From: Eurosta solidaginis
Lineage: Eukaryota > Arthropoda > Insecta > Diptera > Tephritidae
Length of the DNA: 64,000 bases
NCBI RefSeq assembly: GCF_040869045.1
Contig: NC_090321.1
Coordinates: 135,523,689-135,587,688 of the forward strand
Direction: 5' to 3'
This document shows, piece after piece, positions 23,327-34,361 of this stretch (positions within the stretch are counted from its first letter, which is position 1; each line of letters opens with the position of its first letter). The notes beneath the pieces are model-generated. The model was not told the origin of the DNA. It searched no databases and was given only the letters and a program-made list of their open reading frames with translations. The translations under genes were made by a program, and so were the position numbers.

Positions 23327-24832
23327 TTACATCCGAGGCTGGTGGTTCGGATATCCCCTTCTGCGGACATCCTGAATGGCGTTTTCCGCACCCCGATTAC
23401 ATTTTGGGCATGTAGGTTTGTACGTGTCTGGTTTCCCACATCCATAACAAAATATTCTTCGCACTGGGTTGGTGCAATCTTGATACCAATGGCCTAACAC
23501 TTCGCAATTCCAACACTTCAAATTTTCCACTGATATTTCGGCAACCTCCGATGAGTTGGTTGTATGCGGATCAACGCGCTCCTGAATTTCCTCAACAATT
23601 TCAGATATGTTTCTTCTAGCGGGGAAGCTTCGGATCGGGGCACTATTACTGAAATTAGCCATGAAGTGCTCATGCCTGTGACATTCTCTTCGAAGCATCG
23701 ATAAGTCGGTTATGTCCAAATGTAAAAGCTCGTATCTAAGGTCGGGTTTTAAATTCCTAATCATTGTTTCTATAAGCTCCCGGTCTGTCATGGGAGTTCG
23801 AAGCCTATCATTCATGGTTAGCAACTCGTCTAAAAATTGGTCAAATGGTTCGCCGGATCTCTGTTTGCGTCTACGTATATTTTCTTTTCGGTCGTAGTGG
23901 CTCAAATGGTCCTTATATTTTTGTCTTAATCCTTCACAAATCTTCTCCCAATTTAGTAGATCGGTTTGCCGGTGATGCCTCCAAAACCAAGCTTCCGCAT
24001 TATCTGCAAAAAGCATGTGGACATATCGACACAATACATTAAAATCTCCGTTCAAAGATTGACGTGTTAACGCATTAACTCGATATATAAAATCCTCCAC
24101 CGATATATCATTTGGCTTACCAGTGAAACGTATTCGCCAATTGGAAATCATGTTTGAGATTTTGTTAGCCTGAAAATTGCTCCTCAGAGGTAGAGGTTCA
24201 CTGTCACGGTACGGTCGGCTGGGCTCCTCCTCCTGATTATGTGGCATTTCCTGTGGCCGCCTTGGGGTTTCTTGAGAGGATTGGCGATAGCGATTCTCTC
24301 CTACATTTAATTGCCCCAAGAGGGTGCTCAAATTACTACCGATTTGGGCAGTTATTTGCTCGCGAAAGCCAGTCAACCATTCCTGAATCATGTTTCGAAC
24401 TCTAGAATAATCTACATTACTGGATGACATAGGAGCAGTAGCTGTCAATCTGTGGTCGTGTCTAGGTGAACGATATGTGTTCGGTCTATTTAAATCAGTG
24501 CCAGTGGTTCGAAGTGCCTGTGTTATTGATCGAGTCACTACTCTATTTCGGGATATAGCTCCTCCTCTGGCTCGGACTGAAGTAGTTGCTGGTGAGGCTG
24601 TCACCCCCGCTACGCCATTAGGGCTTTGTAGATCGGACGTAGTGACTGGTTCCCTGCACGAAGGACATGAGGAATTCGTATCTATCCACCTACCTAAACA
24701 TGATCGGTGAAATATGTGCTTGCAAGTAGTCTCAACACGATCCTGCGTCACACCTTCGCCGCAAATGGTGCTTATCATTTCTTCAGCTGTGTTAGCCAAA
24801 TTCAATTCCTCATTGCTATGTCTCACCGCCAT
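23327..24832 (-). CDS. gag: Gag polyprotein with N-terminal RING-H2-like finger
   Basis: Intact frame of 501 residues starting at the Met at 24832. Residues 21-60 form a RING-H2 pattern: C24, C37, H39, H42, C45, C56, C59 (TTCKHIFHRSCLGRW then SSCPSCREPV). The first ligand is Ser21 (AGC) instead of Cys. A low-complexity linker follows, then a Ty3/Gypsy capsid domain from about residue 230 (ISNWRIRFTGKPNDISVEDF to LRRECHRHEHFM). The nucleocapsid end has CWNCEVLGHWYQDC (standard CCHC), CYGCGKPDTYKPTC (His replaced by Thr) and a CPKC. Gag assembles the particle and packages RNA. RING fingers usually recruit ubiquitin-conjugating enzymes; whether this one works here is unknown. Pol lies in the -1 frame. 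Confidence 0.9.
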   Translation of the reverse strand: MAVRHSNEELNLANTAEEMISTICGEGVTQDRVETTCKHIFHRSCLGRWIDTNSSCPSCREPVTTSDLQSPNGVAGVTASPATTSVRARGGAISRNRVVTRSITQALRTTGTDLNRPNTYRSPRHDHRLTATAPMSSSNVDYSRVRNMIQEWLTGFREQITAQIGSNLSTLLGQLNVGENRYRQSSQETPRRPQEMPHNQEEEPSRPYRDSEPLPLRSNFQANKISNMISNWRIRFTGKPNDISVEDFIYRVNALTRQSLNGDFNVLCRYVHMLFADNAEAWFWRHHRQTDLLNWEKICEGLRQKYKDHLSHYDRKENIRRRKQRSGEPFDQFLDELLTMNDRLRTPMTDRELIETMIRNLKPDLRYELLHLDITDLSMLRRECHRHEHFMANFSNSAPIRSFPARRNISEIVEEIQERVDPHTTNSSEVAEISVENLKCWNCEVLGHWYQDCTNPVRRIFCYGCGKPDTYKPTCPKCNRGAENAIQDVRRRGYPNHQPRM

Positions 24833-25871
24833 TATGAAAAAAAAAAAATGTTTGGTATTTGTATAGGTTGGTGTTAATATTTACATATGTTTTTAGTTAT
24901 TCGTATTTGGTAGTTATTTGGTTTTCTAGATAAATCCGTGCACTAAAAATTTCCGTTAAAAGAATGATATTTCCAAAAAAACAAGCCGTTTATCACCTTG
25001 CTTGAAAGCGCGTCGATGTACTTATTTTTTTGCGTTGTGCAAAATAGTCGATATGCACACCGTATTTTATTATTGGCGAACGTAGAGTTATCTATTTAGT
25101 GTTGATCGTTTTAGGTTTACGTATGTTAGTTTTATTACACGTTTACTTTTTTCGATTTTATCTCTTTATATACTAGGTATTTTTCTTTTCTTTTTGCAAA
25201 AAAAATATTATTATCGTGATGACATATTTTTGGCATCGGGGTCTTACATGGGCTTCCGTACATGTATGTATGTACTACCGGTTGAACCCAACCTTACAAC
25301 GAAATGACAGTGCAAAAAATTAATTATTTAATGGCTGCGATTTGAAGTTCGGAAAGTGACGAGAGTCTAGTCATCGACTAAAGCAATCTCTAGCCACTTA
25401 ATCCAAAAAAAATTATCAAGCGGTACAATTCGTGAGTAATCTACCAAGATAACCCAGTAGAAAAAATCTCTTACGATGTCCGATATAAATTTACGGAAAC
25501 AAATATAAGGTTTTATCAAAGCTTTGATCGGGTATGACTTCGACATTAGCCAATGTCATCTATTTCGCCGAGGAAAGCATGCAAAAACTTACGCTGATAT
25601 AAAGTTCACCGGTTCATATCCGAAATCATCCAGATAATGAAAATCCAAGGCAATATCTTTAGGAGAACACAAAAAAATTGGTCAAACTGCGTTAAAGCAT
25701 TGAAAAAAAATTTTATGAGATGCAAAACATACTAAAATAAAAAAAAAATTTATAAAGTTCACCGGTTCATATCCGAAATAATCCAGATAATGACAATCCG
25801 AGGCAAAATCTTTTAAGTGAACAAAATTTGAATAAACTACAAAAAATTTGATGAACTCTTAACCTTCTCTG
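24833..25871 (-). other. Untranslated leader of the LTR retrotransposon
   Basis: About 1 kb between the primer site and gag has no long frame. It contains a tandem duplication of about 80 bp: TAAAGTTCACCGGTTCATAT at about 25600 and again at about 25754, each followed by CCGAAATNATCCAGATAATG. A packaging or translation-initiation role is possible but not shown. Confidence 0.55.
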
Positions 25872-25886
25872 GCCCCACGTTGGGCG
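25872..25886 (-). promoter_or_regulatory. Primer binding site complementary to tRNA-Lys
   Basis: The plus-strand sequence GCCCCACGTTGGGCG equals the 3' T-arm/acceptor end of fly tRNA-Lys (recalled from memory). Its complement lies 7 nt from the end of the 5' LTR, where minus-strand DNA synthesis is primed. The three bases that should pair with the tRNA CCA end read ATT instead of TGG in the element's sense, so the site is imperfect in this copy. Confidence 0.75.
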
Positions 25887-25893
25887 AATTTTA

Positions 25894-28800
25894 TGTAATG
25901 AACCAGTCGCATCATGCCTCCGTTGGCTCCCTTATAGTGCACCATCTATGCAAAGAAGCTGGCCTCATTAATGTTTGTCATCCCAGCCACAAACTTCTTC
26001 ACTTAGACAATTGTCTATCTTACTTGGCACTGAATAAAGGAACATCAGGTCTGCTATGCAATAGCTCTCCGAGTGGGTATAGGGTTTAAGGAGCGGGTAA
26101 TCTGTTTGCTACAGCCGGCTAGTCTACGGCGTATATGGGGGGGGGATCTTGCTCCTACACTGACTTTTACCTCGGGTTCTCATAAAAAAAATCAAACAGA
26201 GATTTACTAAAAAAAGTTACATTTTGAGGCCGTCGAAGGGTCAGGCTCATCCAAATAAAACAATACCCAAAAGAACGTATCAAATTTACTACGGAAATGA
26301 ATAAGTAAAGCGTTAACTAATACACACAACTACCTGCCACGCGTTGCGTCGTTTGGGGCTCTTCCGGCAGAGGTGGAAGGCTAAGCTGTCGTTGCCCTCC
26401 CGTCTTCACCCAACAAACCTGCTAAAAGATTGGTAAAAGTTGTTCTTTTAGCCCACACATACTCACCATTGCCCCTACCACAAATATCCAATAAAAGTTA
26501 AACCTTCATTTTTCTCCCTTTCAAATCCGTAAATTTTAATCAAAGTTTCTTCAATCATACATTTCGTTGTTTCTATATCTACTACTACGATAGACTTGTA
26601 TTTTTATTTTCGCATTTATTCCTTTGTGCTATATGTATTTATGTACATATATGTTAACTTACCTAAACTGTTCCTTACATCATTTATGTTAGCTTACATT
26701 TCAACAGGTTGATCGAAATCGAATTCTCAATGCTGCATTCGAAGTCTCTCAATCCAAAAAAAATAAGTTCACAAATTTACAAAATCATATATATAAATTA
26801 ATTCTCTTGAGAAGAAGAAAACATTTCTCTGGTTTCTATGATTTCTTTACATTCTCCAAAATTATTCTCATTTCTTATCCCTAGTCAAATATGTTAATTT
26901 GAGATTTCCTCACTACATACAATTTAAACAAAAGTCGCTCAGTATATAAATTCTCTTATTACTGTACTACTAATTCAAAAAAAAAACAAAGTTATTTCTC
27001 AATACTATCTCTCTCACATTCAACATAATTCGTATAACCTGAGATCTCTGTACTTACATATGTAACATAGTTTCAAACATATTTATACATCGCTCACAGT
27101 TTGCGAGTGAGCGAGAAGCACCGCTTGCACTTAATACGCAGTATGTTAACTCTTGATGTTGCGCTCTCATATGCTCACAACACTTAGAACAGGCATTGGC
27201 GTTTCATACATCTTAAGATGGTGAGCAGCTCACACAGATACCCTGCGCTCTTTGTTTAGTGAATGGTTCAGTCTGCAATGAGCAGTTGGCGTGTCAACAT
27301 CCAGTGTTGGTATCGCTAGTTGCGCAGCGAAAAATGTATGCACGTATTTACGTAAATACATTTTATTAATATGAATTAATTTAATATGAAAAAATGCAAC
27401 TCTCCTCAAAAAGTTTTAATTTTTTTGTTGCATTCAACTTATTTAAGTTTTTATGCGAACTTTCAAAATGTCGTTTGATGTTATTTACATACGTCGCTGA
27501 AAATGTTTTGTAGCATAAACCCCATTGAATTTGCCCAAAGGCGTTGTTCAACATAAAATATTCGCTTGACATTATGCGCATCAATAATTTATTATTTATT
27601 GCGTGCTTAGCCGTTGCAGTTTTACAAGCGAATGATCAGTGAATCAATTGGTTCGTACGATCAAAGCGCTCTCACTAATACATCCACACAACATTTTTGC
27701 CGACACTTGACTTAGAATTAATTGAGTTGGTACATGGAGAACCAACAACGAAAGAAAATTGAAATTAATGAGCAGCTGAGTATGGGAAGTTAGAAAACAT
27801 ATTTATGCAAATGAAATTCTCTTTCAATTAATGGCACAATTAACAGAGCAGCACAAAAGAAATAAACAAAAGAAATTCAAAACCTACTGCAAAATTTGTT
27901 AAAGTTCCAAAAATGAAGTCTTGTTATTAATACATTTTTTCCTTTGTACTATTTTTATCGTCAAATTTCTTGTGGAATTTTGTGACGATGTTAACCCCTC
28001 CAGTGGTGCAAATAAAAAATGAATTGGTGAATGAATATAGATATACAGACCTGTTAATTTTTACGAAGATAACTTATTTTTTTCCTTTCATTAAGGTGAT
28101 CATTTTAATGAAAAGAAAACTATGAGTCCAACATTCATCGCACACAAAAGAAAAATTTAAAAATTAAATAATTTTATTACGATTTAACAAAGAAACCAGC
28201 TAATTGGATTAGCTAATTTCATCGCTCTTTTTCAATTAATGAATGATCCAATTCAAACAAAGGAATTAATAATAACTTTTTTTTTTTTTTTTGTTAATCA
28301 ATAATTAACAGGTCTGTTATATGTACATGTGTCAAAAGATGAGGCACTTACCGATTCATCCTCCTTCCGCTGGCCAGTTGATGGAGTGTTGACGTTTGTG
28401 GGTATAAAAGTTTTGGGAAGAAAACACAATCACTTTTTTTATTTAGCACCTTTTTCCTAACATACCCATTTGTGGTATGTTTTCTTGGGCTTTTGGACTC
28501 GCTCGCCCGCCCACATTCAACTTTTTACAATAAAATATCTTTTTTGTGTATGTTAGAGAGCCTAAGAACCTACATAAATTTTAATTTTTCTTTTACTTTT
28601 GTTGTTGTTTTTTTTTTTTTAGTAAATCCTACAAACTACAAAAAAAAATATTTAGCCGCTATGCCTCCTGAACCTGGAAACTCCTGCCGACGTTAGGGAC
28701 TCCGACGTGTAATTCTGCCTCATTTCCTTGAAAAAAATTCCTTCCTATTGATCTGATTATTTTTATAGTAAGTACGCAAATTATTTCTAGATAGGTAAAT

Positions 28801-30309
28801 TGTTTCTTGCGCTACTCAAAACTTCGGTCAGTTTCTAGTTTACTAAAAATTTTTGTTCATTTATGTTCCGTGTTATTTTTTTCTTCGCTTTTTCAAAGTT
28901 CAAAAATATTTGTTTTTTTTTCCATCTTATAAAGTTTTACTTTTTTTTCTTTCAATTTAAAGTTTTTTTCTTTTAAATTTTTTTTTTTTTTGCTTTTTCC
29001 GTTCAAAAAAAAATTCCCTTTTTTCGATTTTTCAATATTTTTCGTCCTTATTTTCTTCTGTGTCCGAACTTCAAATCTGCCTTTTTATAACTTTTCAATT
29101 CTTTGTTTCCGTGTGGACGTTTTCCGAAATTTAAGATTTTTCATTTCTTCTTGACTTTGACTTTTTTGTACACAGTCAAACTTCCACATAACAAAATTTC
29201 CTTAGGTTTTTTTCAATTTTCTCAAATTTTTTTTTTTTGTTTTTGATAACTTTTCGCTTCACTTTAGTTGTTCTTTTCTCAAATATTTTTTTTTTTTGGT
29301 ATAACTTTTCGGTTCACTTTTATCCATAAACCTTCCCCCTTTTTTTTTGTTAAATTTTATACAAAAATATCGTTTTCGTCAGTTTTCAAAGTTTCACTTT
29401 TACTTTAAAAATAAAATTTTTCTTAGTTTGACGCGGTGCACGGCCGGGATAAACTTTTGTTTGATTAGTAAAAATAATTCTATATTTTCTTTTTCCAAAA
29501 AGAGTTTTTTTTGTTTTCTTTCTTTTATACAGTTGTTCACGAATTCATAAAATTTTAGTTCCTTTCTTCACTTTTGATAAATTTTTACATAAAAAAAATT
29601 TTTTTTTTCAAAGTTCACTGTCAAATCTTAATTTTTATTAACTTTAAAATTTGTTTTATTAGTTTTGCACAGAAGGGATTTCAACGTATCCCTTGATTTT
29701 ATTATATTTAATTTTTTTCCCGGACAACCGAACGTCTTTAAACTCCTTCAGTAACTGACTTGTCCAACTTTTTGCTATCCGTTTCCAAGCTCGGTAACCG
29801 CCGCAATTAAGCCACTTGCTCTCCAAAAAAAAATTGTTTGCGAACTATTTTCTATTAAAAAAAATGTTTACGAGCTATTTTTCCCCGTTAATCGGCTGTT
29901 TTCGAACTATTTTCCTTTGTGTAGTTTTTGTATTTTCAGTCTCTTCAAACCTATAGAATTTATATTTTTCTCCCATACTTCCCGTGGTTATTTTTTTCTT
30001 TTTTAATAAGCAATCTCTCACACAATTTCTGCAACATTTTTCTACAATACTCCCACAGTGTAAGCCCTGCTGTTATGATACCTGTTACCATCTGTTCTCA
30101 CTTCTGTTATTAGAACTTATGTTTGAACTCATTAATGTAACATTAACTTGAACTTCGAAACTGCTCATATGCTGTTAAACCATCTATTTGGGCTTGCCCT
30201 GTTAACATCATACAGGTTTGCTATACCTCTTACTAATATACGAGAAGCATTTCCTATGGCTACCGGAAATAGAATGTTTATGTCCGGCGGATATCCGTCG
30301 AACCTCACA
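25894..30309 (-). repeat. 5' LTR (right), 4416 bp
   Basis: Direct repeat of the left LTR, longer mainly because of a 520-bp hAT insertion (27190-27709). It begins (element sense) TGTGAGGTTCGACGG at 30309 and ends CATTACA at 25894, next to the primer binding site. Transcription of the element should start within it on the minus strand, but I cannot place the start. Confidence 0.92.
27190..27709. mobile_element. hAT-type non-autonomous insertion in the right LTR
   Basis: Present in the right LTR and absent from the left. It is flanked by the 8-bp duplication ACTTAGAA (27182-27189 and 27710-27717), the size made by hAT transposases. The ends are CAGGCATTGGCG and (reverse complement) CAAGTGTCGGCA, imperfect inverted termini. 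A minus-strand remnant (27584-27381) has LCYKTFSATYVNNIKRHFESS followed by H, a BED-type zinc finger as at the start of hAT transposases, with its first Cys replaced by Trp. No transposase core is present, so it is a deleted derivative. Confidence 0.82.
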
Positions 30310-30313
30310 TAGG

Positions 30314-30672
30314 GTAGTCTGTGACTGCTTCACTTCCCAGCAAGACTTACTCGTCTTCTTGAGCGCATCCGTTGCTTGCTCGTAGGAGATCGCAATAGCC
30401 TTGACCAAATCCCGAAGGTTTTGGTTAATGGTTCGTTTTCCACTTCCTACAAGCTCTTTCATCTCCTCAATAAGCTTTAAGAGGCACTGGAAAGCATTTT
30501 CGTCGTCTGCTCCGCCCTCGGCCCCTGGCTCTGATTCGCTCAGTCTCTGCGAAGAAGCACTAATGGGTGGAGCGGAACGTGGAGGCGACTGCGCAAGTCT
30601 TGGCCTCCTGGCGAATGTATCCATACTGCCGTCCTCGCTAATTTCAACAGGGACAATTGGTGGTGTTCTCAT
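30314..30672 (-). pseudogene. R1-clade LINE ORF1, N-terminal part (displaced)
   Basis: Starting at the Met at 30672, the frame encodes a Pro/Ser-rich region (ARRPRLAQSPPRSAPPI), an acidic stretch (SESEPGAEGGADDENAF) and a helical region (LLKLIEEMKELVGSGKRTI) that may be coiled coil. It stops matching LINE sequence exactly at the LTR boundary (30310). This is the amino end of the ORF1 whose zinc knuckles are 15 kb away. It has no function in this state. Confidence 0.8.
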
Positions 30673-30699
30673 ATTGCCCTTCTTCTTATTCTTTTCAAT

Positions 30700-33600
30700 T
30701 ATATTATTATTATGTTATATTTGTACTTATATTTTTTCATTATATTTATGCTTTTAATTTCTTTAATAAAATTTTTTTTTGTGTTTTTATTTGTTTATTT
30801 ATTTATTAATTTTTTTTTTTTTATTAGTTTTCAGTAAGTATTATTTTATGGTATATTTTGTTTTATTTTCGCTTTATTTTACCTAGTTTTAGTTGATTTT
30901 ATTTTATTTTATTTTATTTTTATTAATTTAGTTTAATTTTAGGTAATAATAGGTGTTTATCGTATTATGGTTCATTCACCCTATAGTTAGAGGCTTTGTT
31001 TAATTTAAAAGAGCTTATTTGAAAAACTCACTTGTGGTGAGAAGCTTCGCGAAGTCAAAAGCTTACTTTGATTTTGATGCAAGCTTTTACGCATATAACT
31101 TCGTCTCGATTTGTGGAGCGAAGGATTGGATACAAAGAAAGGCTCGCTATACCCACCACACACAGCTGATTGTGTGGGTCACAGTTTCGCGCTCTATTCT
31201 TTGTGTTATATAGGAAAATATAAAATTTTAATATGTAAATCGATTCGCTTACCAGCGCAGGTTTTGTCCTTTACCGGGCTGTATACAAAGATACAGCATA
31301 TACCAACTTACTTTGCACCGATGGAATGTTTTTCCTCGCGAGTTTACTACTTTTATTTGGGCTTTTTTGCCGAGCAAAATTTTCGCGTTCACTTCACTCC
31401 ACTTGACAAACTAAAAATCACCATTGTAGAGTCGTTCATTCGCCACAAACTGAGACGGCTGCCACAGGCATTCACCATACGTTTTGCCCCTGCTTCATTT
31501 TCACCATCTGGATTAAAAGAGTCATAAGCCTGTGCATTCGCGCAATTTTAGTGATGTAAATTGCATGGCGCCAATGCTAATGCCGGTGTCAGCTCAATGC
31601 TAGCTCATTGACGCAATGACTCCAAGCGAATTTTTGACGCTACTCAGTAGTGAGTGCGAAATACATTTCACTTGCGCTATTGAGTGAAACGATTTTTGTG
31701 TGTCAGGCACGAGTTTTGTGTTATTGGCGCTACTGGCAATGATGACACTGAGCTGATGAAGGTAGCGCTGGTAGTTCAGCTTTTGAATCAGAGAAAGGAT
31801 TGATGTCCCATGTAAATTACTATGGCTTTGGCTATTATTGGCTGTGACTTTGAACCAAATATATGCTGCGGACATAACAACCGGAGACATTTTTCAGTTT
31901 TATATTTTAGATTTAATGCACAATTAATATGGTTGTGTTTGAGCAGCCAAATAATAACAGTAGTATTGCTAAAGTGCTGCCTAGTTGATGAAATGCCGCT
32001 AGTTTCCTAGCGATGATCAATAGATTGTCAACATTTCGTTCAACGAACGCGCGAAATTGCCACATCTGCTCAAATGTTGCTGAACAACGCTATCCGCTGT
32101 CATAATAAGTAACACTGCTGCACCTCGAACACACCCTATATCGAGCAAATAAGAAACAAATAGGCAAATTAGCTTTTTTTACAAATCGCTTGGCTGAGAT
32201 TTTCAATTCTTGATTTAACTTAAGCTGTTTTGCTAATATTTTTCAGCCATTCTATTTTCAAACAGGTCACTTTTCCAAAGGCAAAATAAATTACAGAGTT
32301 ATACAGCCTTAAAAAATCAGGTGGACATCATAGCAAAAGGTATTGTGAACTCCTCCTACAGCCGCCCTATAATTTCCACAAAGTTTTAGAACTCTACATT
32401 GCACCATCTTATATTTAAAGACTCTTTGCTGTTAGTCAAAACTTCACCACAATGCCGCCAATAACACTGCTGTGACGCTACCTACAACGGGTAATAAATA
32501 GCGTTATGAGCGGGCGACATCTGTCATTAGGTGGTCGAAAGTTCCTGCTACCCTACAAAACAGGTACCCGTTTCCTAATCGATTACTTGATCGTCACCAA
32601 TAACTAGTTCACCAATTATCGTCTTAATGACTTTTACATTGCTGTCGTGAAAAAGGTAACGCATGCGCTCTCTCAAAATAGTGTACGTGTGACTCGCTTT
32701 CTCGCTCTTACCTATTGTGTTTTCGACATTCCTTCTCGCTCGATGTTATTTACATTTTTAAGTTACTTCATCAGTTATGTTTTCGTTATCGCTAACCAAA
32801 ACATATGCAACAACAACAACACGGGTAACTGGCCTATCGGTTACCCGTATCGGTTACCTTCTGTCAAATCGCTTTTTCCATGAATGAAACGCGTCCTTTA
32901 TGTTCAGATAATATTTAATTATAAATAATTCATATACAATGTTTTTTTACAATTTAAATTATTCCCTTATTACTCTAGTGAACTTTACATATGTGTATAT
33001 TGATATGTGCAAGCTAATTAAGTATAATAACGTCTATTAATAGCTGTGCCCTCTCTGAAACTTTCGAAGCTCAGTGATGATGCCCAATCTTTCCTGCGCT
33101 GGTGGTGTTGTTCAACATCAGTTTGCAGAGCCATATGAGTTTTGTAGGGATAATACCGGAAGCCCCAATTCGTGCTATCAAAGTCGATTTACAGGTGATA
33201 TTGATCTTTTGGTCTTGACCCTTTCCCATAGTATGCTTGTTAGCGCCTTATCTGTGGTACTAAAAAGGCGGGGGGATAGTTGTCGCAGTTTTCTTATAAT
33301 TTGAGAAAATTTATGTTCTTCCTTCAGCTACAGCTGGAATATTTCGAATATTGCTATGCGCACATCGTCAAAATCAAATTACCTAGAATGAGAAAGAAAC
33401 TAATATCAGTAAGGATAGATTAAAGTTTTTATATATTTAACCCAAAAAGTGTTCTATAAATAGGGCTCCACAATTAGCTCTTTTCTGGGTGGCCAAAGGC
33501 ACAAGGGACTCAAGGAGATTTCAGATAACTAGAATCAGGGGTACCCGAAGATACTTCGCTATTGCATTCATAGAGAACACAACATTATAACAAGGGATAA

Positions 33601-33790
33601 TTGATTGATGTTACGAAGGAAATTAGACGTGCTACAAAAACAAACAAATGCAGATGACTGTTTAATTCAACAACAACAACAACTGTTTAATTCATTATCC
33701 GAAGTTCTTGTATGGACGTGCAGTATGAAAGTGCAAAGTACTGCTAAAACTGATTTCCCCGAGTAACCCGGGAACGAATTGATGTGACTA
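30700..33790. other. Spacer with weak repeats, no gene recognised
   Basis: 30700-30960 is a TTTTATT-rich low-complexity tract. 31580-31800 contains short inverted motifs (GCCAATGCTAATGCCGGTGT, GCTCAATGCTAGCTCATTGA). A phrase TAGC(GTT)ATGAGCGG(G/A)CGACATCTGT at about 32498 recurs near 39933, so an unidentified dispersed repeat is present in both places. 33074-33300 has a somewhat coding-like composition but no frame I can name. No RNA gene is seen. Confidence 0.4.
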
Positions 33791-33793
33791 CGC

Positions 33794-34051
33794 CTATCCT
33801 TCTTTAGCAGCAGGGTCTAGAACCAGTTCCCTGTTGGACAGGAAAATAAACGTTTGGTTATCTCCAAGTTGATCATATGATATTGCAGAATATACTCGTT
33901 TGCTGCATCCGACCAGTACATCCAACTTTCCCAGATTTTCTGGGCTCAGCAAGGGTATCCTCCTGAATGGTGCATTTGTTGCACGCTGCTGCCTGGCCTC
34001 ACCCAACAACACAAGACACGACGGAACTTTCCTTGGGACACCCAAGGTCAC
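33794..34051 (-). other. Unidentified 85-codon open frame
   Basis: The minus-strand frame contains LSPENLGKLDVLVGCSKRVY and YDQLGDNQTFIFLSNRELVL, which read like real protein sequence with no low complexity. I do not recognise the family. It abuts the dispersed repeat at 34060 and lies among LINE fragments, so a transposon origin is likely. It has no upstream continuation that I can follow. Confidence 0.35.
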
Positions 34052-34059
34052 TAACGCTT

Positions 34060-34315
34060 CTCATGGCTCCAGCGGGTTAGGGGGCTTAGAGTATACCCGC
34101 GGTAGGCATGCCTGCGTAAGAGGCGATTAAAATACCAAATTGGTTCAGGGGGTTGTGTAGCGCAACCCGTTCAATAGGTTGCCAGCGCAATATATAGCTT
34201 CTCCAAACCAATTGTGAACCTCACCTACCCGTGGCGAATCCCGTTTCTTTAACAGCCGAGGCTCTGGCGCCCCATTTTCCTTATGGATCTACATTTGAAG
34301 GCGCTTAGTTAGCTG
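34060..34315 (+). repeat. Dispersed repeat, 5' part (SINE-like, same family as 58205)
   Basis: The block GCGGTAGGCATGCCTGCGTA, AGAGGCGATTAAAATACCAA, CACCTACCCGTGGCGAATCC, GCCGAGGCTCTGGCG also occurs, reversed, at 58430-58620, where it continues into a 3' part ending in (CAA)n. Here the 3' part is missing. Non-coding. Confidence 0.7.
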
Positions 34316-34361
34316 ACATCGCTTACTTAAACGGTTGATTCCAAAGTAAAAACCAAAACAA

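Larger units (their letters stand above)
15515..30309 (-). mobile_element. Gypsy-type LTR retrotransposon with giant LTRs
   Basis: Direct repeats of 3905 bp (15515-19419) and 4416 bp (25894-30309) flank a 6474-bp internal region transcribed on the minus strand: 5' LTR on the right, primer site, leader, gag, pol, 3' LTR on the left. LTR ends are TGTAATG...CCTCACA (plus strand), giving TG...CA, and the host 4-mer TAGG is duplicated outside. The domain order protease, RT, RNase H, integrase is that of Ty3/Gypsy elements. No envelope gene fits into the 130 bp between pol and the 3' LTR. The long LTRs and Lys primer recall the Osvaldo/Ulysses lineage, but that is a guess. Frameshifts and a lost protease Asp suggest this copy is defective. 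Confidence 0.92.

Noticed and set aside
15515..30309. Large segmental duplication instead of LTRs
   Set aside because: The repeats end in TG...CA, are bounded by the same 4-bp duplication, and border a primer site and a complete gag-pol.
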